Shown here in pieces: positions 57,100 through 64,000 of a stretch of 64,000 bases of DNA (within the stretch, counting starts at the first letter, position 1; each line of letters begins with the position of its first letter). Both the position numbers and the translations under genes were made by a program. Origin of the DNA: Lycium barbarum (taxonomy: Eukaryota > Streptophyta > Magnoliopsida > Solanales > Solanaceae). The notes beneath the pieces are model-generated. The model was not told the origin of the DNA, searched no databases, and saw only the letters and a program-made list of their open reading frames with translations. The stretch spans positions 22,390,203 through 22,454,202 of the forward strand of contig NC_083341.1 in assembly GCF_019175385.1 (NCBI RefSeq). Reading direction: 5' to 3'.

Positions 57100-60000
57100 T
57101 AATCAGCCTTTTTTGGCTAGTTCCCCATTAGTTGACCGCAACTCTTTGAATTAAAGGAGTTGAATTGTGAATTAGCTTGTTGCTCTTACTGGCTTTCCTG
57201 TCATGGATTTTCTTATAGTGTTTTTGATCCATTTACCCCGTTGACCCTTTCCCGAGTCCAATTAGTTCAATTTTGACCCTCGAGGATGGGTGGCTCGATT
57301 CCCGAGGTAGTCGAGAGAGTTTTATGATGACTTATGCAAAGTAGAGCCTTAAAGTGAAAAATGGTTGACCGATAGCTGACTTTTGGATAAATGGAAGTTT
57401 TTTGAAAATTCATCAATCCCGAGAGGTCTGGATGGTCAATTAGGACTTGGTGGGATGTTTAGTTCGGTTCCCGAGGCACTCATGAGCATTTTGGGTTATT
57501 GGTTGGAAAGTTGGTCTTTGGCCAATGGGTGTCGACCCGGTCAAATAGACTTCTGTTGGAAAATTCGAGACCACGAGTGAGTCTATAGTGCGTTTTTATG
57601 TATGGTTGCATGTCTGGTCTGTATCTGTGAGGTCTCGGGAGATTGTTTGGTTTTGGGGAAAAGTTGGTGAAAAACTAGCATTTTTCTGGTGTCTGATGCC
57701 CGCTGCGGCCGCATCCTATGCGTTGTAGCGCACTCGCCTTGGCCTGGTCCGCTATTGCGTGTGGTAGTGGATTCGTCATAATCCAGTACATCGGATAGGG
57801 CTCTGCTGTAATGGACTCGCTGTGGCGGATAGTGAGCCGCGGGAGTGGACTCACCGCTGTTGCGGGTGATGCAGAACAGAACCCTATTTATTGCTAAGTT
57901 AAAACCCTTCGTTTCCTATTCTTACATTTATTGCTCCTAAGAGTCCTTGAAGAAAATTGAAGAGGTTCTAAGATGATTTCTCTTGAGGGTAAGTTCTCCA
58001 ACCTTGATTTCATTCATTGACCTTTCTTGAGCATGAATCTAGGTAGAGAATCTAGAGAACTTAAGGAAGAAAAGGGGGTTTGACCTTTACTTTATTATTT
58101 GATATTTAGTCTCCCAAATATGAGATTTGTTGATAGGTTTGACTAATCTAAGCATGGAATAGCATGAATTACTAACCAATAGGCTTGAATCTTCCTTTAT
58201 AGTGGATGAATTGAAAGATTGAAAGTTAGGGTTTATACCCAAATTGGGGGTTTTGACTTGAATGATGAAATTGGTCAATTCTTGGATTAACGTAGCAATT
58301 GGGGAGTAGAATCGAACTTCTAGAACGTTGGGTTATCTATTTTCCATCATTGAAATACCCGTTTTACTCTTGTGGGCCTGTTTCCCCTCTTTTACTTAGT
58401 TGAATTTGATTCGAACACATGTATAACAATATGGATATCGTTGTTTCTCGTTTCCAATTCAGAATTCAAAAATGGCTAGATTTTAAGTACTTGGAGGCTC
58501 TTCGAAAGGGCATGGCTCAGATTTGATTGTTCGTGGCTCTAGCTCGGCAGCGAGGTAGGTTACGTCTTACCTTTTGGTTAGACTTCAGTTAGCGAAGCAT
58601 ATGTAGAAGTTAGCTATTGTCGGAGAAAGCATATTAAGCCTTCGGGTATGAAGTTGGGATAGATATTCTTAGGATTGGTATTGTTGACTGATTTGTTGGC
58701 ATGTTCCCTCTAGTAGTTTATTGGCTTGATGACATGTGTGTGATATTGGACTTGTACTTAGTTTCCATATTACGGTTATGATACAGTTGTCTCTCACTTA
58801 TCTTGACACTATTAAAGATAGAGGAAAGGATTGTACTTGATATTGATATGTGTCCATGTGTGGCACGACTGGGATTGATATGATTTCACTTGATAGTGTT
58901 GCATCGATATTGGTATTGTGATATGTGTCCATGTGTGGCACGATTGAGATTTGATTATGATTTGCACTCGAGATTGAATAATGCATTCATTCATACACAT
59001 TCTACATGATTCATAGTTGTGAACTGTGATTTGATATTATTAATGATAAGAGGGAAAGTGAAACACCCGAGGCTTCTTATTATGGTGTTTGCTACATGCA
59101 TATCTCGTATGACCTCTCTTGCATATATATATATATATTACCTATGTGGTCCAAAGGGAAATTGTTCCGGACGTGGCATTGTACAGATTTGGGAATAAGT
59201 TCATATTGGTAGTTGATTTATGGATGTTGTTATGTTTATTCACCTCATGATTATTGTTGAATTTGACATTCATACATGCATTTCATCCTGCATTTCTCAT
59301 GATACTGTGAGGGGGTTCAATGGAGAAAGTGAAGGAAGGAAAGTCATCCATGTGCTGTATGCGGAGTGACTATGTACACATTCGATATAGTAGCCAGGGC
59401 TATGTGCGGAATGACTAGTGAATGGTGATTTGTGTTGTGGTGACATCTCTGAACTGTGTGTGGAGTGACTGGTACATGGACTTCGCTGATCCTCCATAGG
59501 TCATTACTATCGAGACATGGAGGTATTCCGTCCATAGCATGTCTATGAGTCAGTTGGCCAGTGCATTGCATTGCACCTCACATCCACTCATTGATTCTGG
59601 TTGTTGTATTTATTGTATTGCATGGTGCGTTTCAGCATTGATTCCTTGGTTGTTGATTCATTTTAGATGTTGTGTGCTTGTTAATCTCTTACCTAGACAC
59701 TTGATGGATTCGAGGGCTAGAGGTTCCGCCTAAGCTATGACTTTAGACTACTGAGATCTAGTGTGGATCACATTACTGTAAGTCTTACATGGATGTGCGT
59801 AGTGACTGCATTTTGACTGCTTACCTGCCATCTTTTAATTTCCTTCTTTTGTGTATGCTAGCAAATTGTTGCCGGCCTATGATGCCTACCTGTATGTGTT
59901 GTTTGGACTGATACTACTCCTGCTACACCCTTTTTGGGGTGTAGAGTTGTTCCAGGTACATTAGTGAGATTCAGTTAGCCTCCAAGGATCTCACGGAGTT

Positions 60001-60273
60001 CATCTAGACCTTTATATTTCATTCTCATTATAAACAAAAGTTGTTTTCAGGTTGTGGTTGTAGCTGTTATTCAAGTTGTATAATTAGAAGCTATTGTACT
60101 ATTCAGACCAGATTTCTTGGGTAGTTGTTGTATTCCGCATTATTATCTGTCTATGATTTTATAATTATGTTGCTTGTATTTATTATTTATGTTGTTAGAT
60201 GTCTTTAATGGATGGGTTCGCCAACTAGGTGGGAAAAGGATAGGTGTCCGCACGATCAGTGGTTTGGGTCGTG
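57100..60273 (+). mobile_element. Probable solo LTR, Ty3/gypsy, left edge uncertain
   Basis: Ends GGTTTGGGTCGTGACA (60273), the standard close of this LTR type. It contains an LTR-like GC-rich palindromic block at 57695-57870 (TGCGGCCGCA at 57705-57714) and module repeats (GATATGTGTCCATGTGTGGC at 58845 and 58920; GCGGAGTGAC variants at 59350-59470). I could not find a left end with a matching duplication, so the start is approximate. It may be truncated. No internal gene. Confidence 0.6.
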
Positions 60274-60469
60274 ACAATGTATCCGCCAAAAGAGATAAAT
60301 AAGCGGAAGAAAAGGAATCTCTTTTAAATATTGTTCAATTCCCAAAAAACAAAACATCAAGAAATAGGGGTAACTTAATAAATTATACATTTTGTTTATT
60401 CTACTGGGTTTTTCTCTCTCTACCGAGAGCTTTTCTCTCTAGGATGCTTCCTATCAGCTAATGCTGGTG

Positions 60470-61870
60470 ATGGTTAGGAAATCCAAGACCGGTACGATGG
60501 GACAAACGATGAAGGGGATAGACCAAGCAACTACGAAGGTGAAACAAACTGTTCTGCGAACAGCGGATTCGAAGAAATAGAAGAGTCTTAGCGTATTACA
60601 TGGAATTGTTGCTATGCCAATAAGCCAACTAACCACTCCGGTCGCCAGAGCAATCAAGAACCAGGCCAATGCTACGACTAGTAAAGAAACTACACCAGTG
60701 GATTCGGCTCACAAATCCTAGGCAGACATGACTGAAAATGAACCAATTGCCAGTGAAACACAAGGTAACTCCAGAACCCTAGACTCAAATTCGAATTGGA
60801 GCAAAATTGTAAGGGGAAATACCCCAATTAAGGGGTATGACCTCAGTTCCCCCAGTGTAGAGAGTGGGAATATAAAAATTACAATGGAGGACATTAAAGA
60901 AGAGGTAGCGTATTAGAAAAATGCAGTGGTGTGTTACGTATTAGGATCAAATCCCCCTCAAACTATCATAGAGGGATATTTCAGACGAATTTAGGGAATA
61001 TTAGGGATTGACAAAGTAGTCCAGGTGAATCGGGGTGTTTTTCTAGTAAGATTTGATGACCCAGGAACAAGAGCGAATGTGGTGGAACAGGGTATCCAAA
61101 TGTTTGACCGTAAACCTATCATAGTTAAGCCTTGGCAGCCAGATATAGAAGTAACCAAGCAACTGATGGACAAAATACCAGTTTGGATCAGACTGATGGG
61201 ATTAGATGTGAAATATTGGGGAAAATCAGCCTTGACGAAAATTGCAGGGCTGGTGGGTAATCCGATAAGAGCAGACAGTGCAACAACCATGAAGGAGAGG
61301 ATGACCTATGCAAGGGTCTTGGTGGAAGTCCCCTTAAATGAAGAGTACCCAACCTCAGTGATGTTTGAAAATGAATACGGCAAAATAGTAGAGCAAGAAG
61401 TAGAATTTGAATGGAAACCAGTCTTGTGTACAAAGTGTAAGAACTTTGGACATAGATTACAAGAATGTAGGAAACAAATCAAAGATGTGGCAATTCAACA
61501 GGCTATGCTGAAGAAACTAGGAATGCAAAATGAGGTCGAAAAGGAAGACAAAGTAACAGACCAAATGAAGGGGCCAAATCAGGAGGGTGATACAAATCAG
61601 CCAAATGATCAGAAACAACAGCAGTTTTAGGAGCCAAAAAGGTATTATGGACAGAGACAACAACGAAGGTATGGCGGATATAAACGAGGAGGGGTGACAA
61701 AATTTGTGCCAACTACTACAAAAGGGAACAAGTTTGGAGTATTAAGCAAACATGGAAAAGAAGCAGATGGAGCAAATGACAAAACAAGCACCTCCTAGCC
61801 TGAGGGAGGGCCTGTGGGGAGTGAACCTAATAAGGATCAAGATGGGGAGGGCCCCCTTCCCAATGGATAA
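60470..61870 (+). pseudogene. LINE ORF1 remnant
   Basis: Opens at ATG 60470 (MVRKSKTGTMGQ) and stays in one frame to TAA 61868-61870. Internal stops are at 60578, 60719, 60914, 60992 and 61628, all TAG. The 60728-61630 part is the RNA-binding ORF1 protein: GVFLVRFDDPGTRANVVEQG is a DUF4283-like fold, followed by the CCHC zinc knuckle CTKCKNFGHRLQEC (about 61435-61476). At least three of the TAGs stand where Trp or Gln is expected. ORF1 proteins bind the element RNA and help form the particle. Confidence 0.85.
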
Positions 61871-64000
61871 GATAGGATTTTGGAACACTAGGGGCTTAAA
61901 TAGACTGGATAAACAGAAAAAAAATGAATCTGTTTATGCACAATAATAGTATCAGTCTATTTGGGCTCCTAGAAACAAAGATTAAGAGAGAAAAAGCTCA
62001 GAGAGCCTCTCTTAATCTATGTTAGGGTTGGTCCTACACAACAAATCTGTCAAAGCATCCAGGAGGTAGAATATGGATACTTTGGAAACCATTGGTATAT
62101 GAACTGCAAATAAAGGTGGTAACTGAACAATTAATACATTGTGTAGTAGGTTCAATGGGGACAGGGGAAAAATTCAATCTGACCATGATTTATGGGTTCA
62201 ATGGTCAGGGGTTAAGGAGTAAACTGTGGGAGGAGATTGTATCAATTGCAACACAGATTGATGGGCCATGGGGAGTAATAGGTGACTTTAACAATGTCCT
62301 AAACAGAGATGAGAGGCTGGGAAGAGCTGTTACTATGGCTGAAATAAAGGAATTCAGAAACTGTGTACAAACATGTGAATTGCAGAATCTAAGGTCATCA
62401 GGGGCATTCTTTACTTGGAATAATAAGCAAGAGGCTGAGGACAGAGTATATAGCAAGATTGACAGGGTGCTGGTCAATAACGCATGGATAACAAACTTAC
62501 CACCATCTGCAGTGCACTTCCATAATGAAGGATTACTAGATCATTGCCCGGCAATCATAAGCTAGGAAACCACTTTGCCACAACTGAAAAAACCCTTCAG
62601 GTACTTTAATATGTGGAGCATGGCTCCAGATTTTATAAGAAGGGTGGAAAACAGTTGGAAGCAACCAATAAGGGGTACCAAAATGTATCAACTAGTAGGG
62701 AAATTGAATAGATTAAAAAATACTCTCAAGGCACTAAACAGAGAGAATTTTGAGGAGGTAGAGAAAAAGGCATAAAAAGCAAAAGAAGAACTAACTGTAT
62801 GTCAGGTGGCTCTACAACAGGACCCTATGAATGAAGGAATAATACAACAAGAAATGGAACTAGCCAAAAGCTACACCCTGTGGAAAATAGCAAGAGACAA
62901 ATTCTTGAGGCAGAAATGTAAAGCACAATGGTTGAAACAGGGAGATCAGAACACTAAGTTCTTTCATAGTGCACTGAAGGCAAGAAGGAATGCAATTAGG
63001 GTCTTCTCAATACAAGATTCAAATGGAGAGACCAGAACTAATATGGATGAGATTGGACAAGCTTTCATAAAGTTCTACACAAACTTACTTGGGACTACAA
63101 AACCTGATAGAGAGCATGTTAATAGCAAATTAGTAAGGAGAGGGCTAATTGTCTCAGAAGAGCAGAGGATCCAACTGCAGAGAGCCATAACAGACAAGGA
63201 AATAAAAGATGCACTCTGGGCAATAGAAGGTAACAAATCTCCTAGGCCAGATGGCTATGGAAGCCAGTTCTATAAGGATAGTTGGGCCATCACTGGAAAT
63301 GACCTGATAGAGGCAATACAAGAATTTTTTACAACAGGTAAACTGCTCAGGAGCTTGAATAATACAGTGCTAACCTTGATACCAAAGACCACTCATGCAA
63401 CACCTGTGGGGGACTACAGACCCATAGCATGTTGTAATACAGTTTATAAGGTCATCTCAAAAGTACTATGCAATAGAATGAGAAGGATATTGTCGGACAT
63501 AATAGCTGAAAACCAAGGGGCATTTGTAGCGGGCAGATCAATAGTACATAATGTGCTGATATGTGAAGACTTGGTAAGACTATATAATAGGAAGAATGCC
63601 ACCAAAAGCTGCTTGATTAAGATAGATCTAAAAAAGGCATATGATTCAGTAGAATGGGGGTTCGTGGAAGAAATGTTATATGCATTGAACTTTCCTCAAA
63701 AATTCATCAAGTGGATAATGGTATGCATAACTACTACCCAGTATACAATAGCACTGAATGGGGGGTTTGTATGGATCAATAAAGGGTCAGAAGGGGGCTG
63801 AAGCAAGGAGACCCAGTATCTCCACTACTATTTGTAGTATGTATGGAATACATGTCCAGGATAATGAAATTAGTATCAGAACAAGAAGAGTTTGCATTCC
63901 TTGAACCACCTATGTTTCGCTGATGATGTACTATTATTCTGTAAGGAAGAGATGACTGTTGTGGTATGGATGCTAAGAGGGTTAAAATCATTTACAGAAG
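61863..64000 (+). pseudogene. LINE ORF2 remnant: endonuclease and reverse transcriptase
   Basis: The start ATG at 61863 (MDKIGFWNTRGLNR) overlaps the ORF1 stop. A frameshift in an A-run near 61920 breaks it early. The endonuclease shows GDFN at 62281-62292, FFTWNN and the catalytic Asp-His pair at 62539-62544. The RT part (62806-63801) has KSPRPDGY, LIPKTTHATPVGDYRPIA and the motif-A Asp at 63625 (KIDLKKAYDSVEW). The catalytic FADD is at 63916-63927, after a frameshift at about 63790 and a further break or deletion near 63900. Stops at 62563 (TAG) and 62773 (TAA). Confidence 0.92.

Larger units (their letters stand above)
60300..64000 (+). mobile_element. LINE (L1-type) retrotransposon, truncated by the window
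   Basis: A non-LTR element with a leader rich in TTTCTCTCTC words (60410-60442), ORF1 and ORF2 in the usual order, and domain content typical of plant L1 elements: DUF4283-like plus zinc knuckle, endonuclease, RT. ORF1 and ORF2 carry several stops and frameshifts, so this copy is inactive. The 3' end with its A-tail lies outside the window. Confidence 0.9.

Overview
This is eukaryotic, almost certainly plant, nuclear DNA with no convincing host gene. It is about 64 kb of nested and degraded transposable elements. LTR retrotransposons with plant-type primer-binding sites, hAT, Mutator-like and CACTA termini, Stowaway-like MITEs and an L1-type LINE all point to a plant. A TTG-tailed SINE fragment (13381-13479) and the style of the Ty3 LTRs suggest Solanaceae. 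That family assignment is inference from memory of repeat families, not a database match.

Layout. Positions 1-13700 are non-coding, with dispersed repeats and non-autonomous DNA elements: a Mutator-like element with a 9-bp target duplication (3739-5031), a foldback hairpin (6917-7287), CACTA-type ends (7812-7920), MITEs, and a 1.6-kb near-perfect palindrome (9135-10748). Positions 13726-28665 are a complete but dead Ty3/gypsy element of Tat type (element C). It has gag, protease, RT, RNase H and integrase remnants on the plus strand, a spliced antisense gene behind them, and a 3.1-kb solo LTR inside its 5' LTR. Positions 29421-56168 are a nested tower. A minus-strand Ty1/copia element (A, with gag and a second 3' ORF but no pol) is split by a plus-strand LTR element (B, 32365-53069). 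B is in turn split by a 10.2-kb solo LTR (33430-43665, itself holding a second solo LTR and a hAT element) and by two further solo LTRs (44707-47126 and 48744-50972). Positions 57100-60273 look like another solo LTR, and 60300-64000 hold a truncated LINE that runs off the window.

Most insertions are dated by exact target-site duplications that I located. Several have an empty counterpart inside the window, because an older segment is present in three diverged copies (about 2985-5165, 10850-13320, and 28671-29420 continuing at 56169-57090). By eye the LTR pairs differ by roughly 12% (A), 10% (C) and 6% (B). This agrees with the nesting order of A before B.

The most unusual material is: (1) element B, whose long tyrosine/glycine-rich acidic ORF has no recognisable reverse transcriptase; (2) short hairpin cassettes with family-specific 'words' at equivalent-looking places in at least five different retroelement sequences; (3) the 1.6-kb palindrome with its empty site 47 kb away; (4) the exact 11-bp duplication around element A; and (5) TATA boxes held in the loop of an inverted repeat in both LTRs of B.
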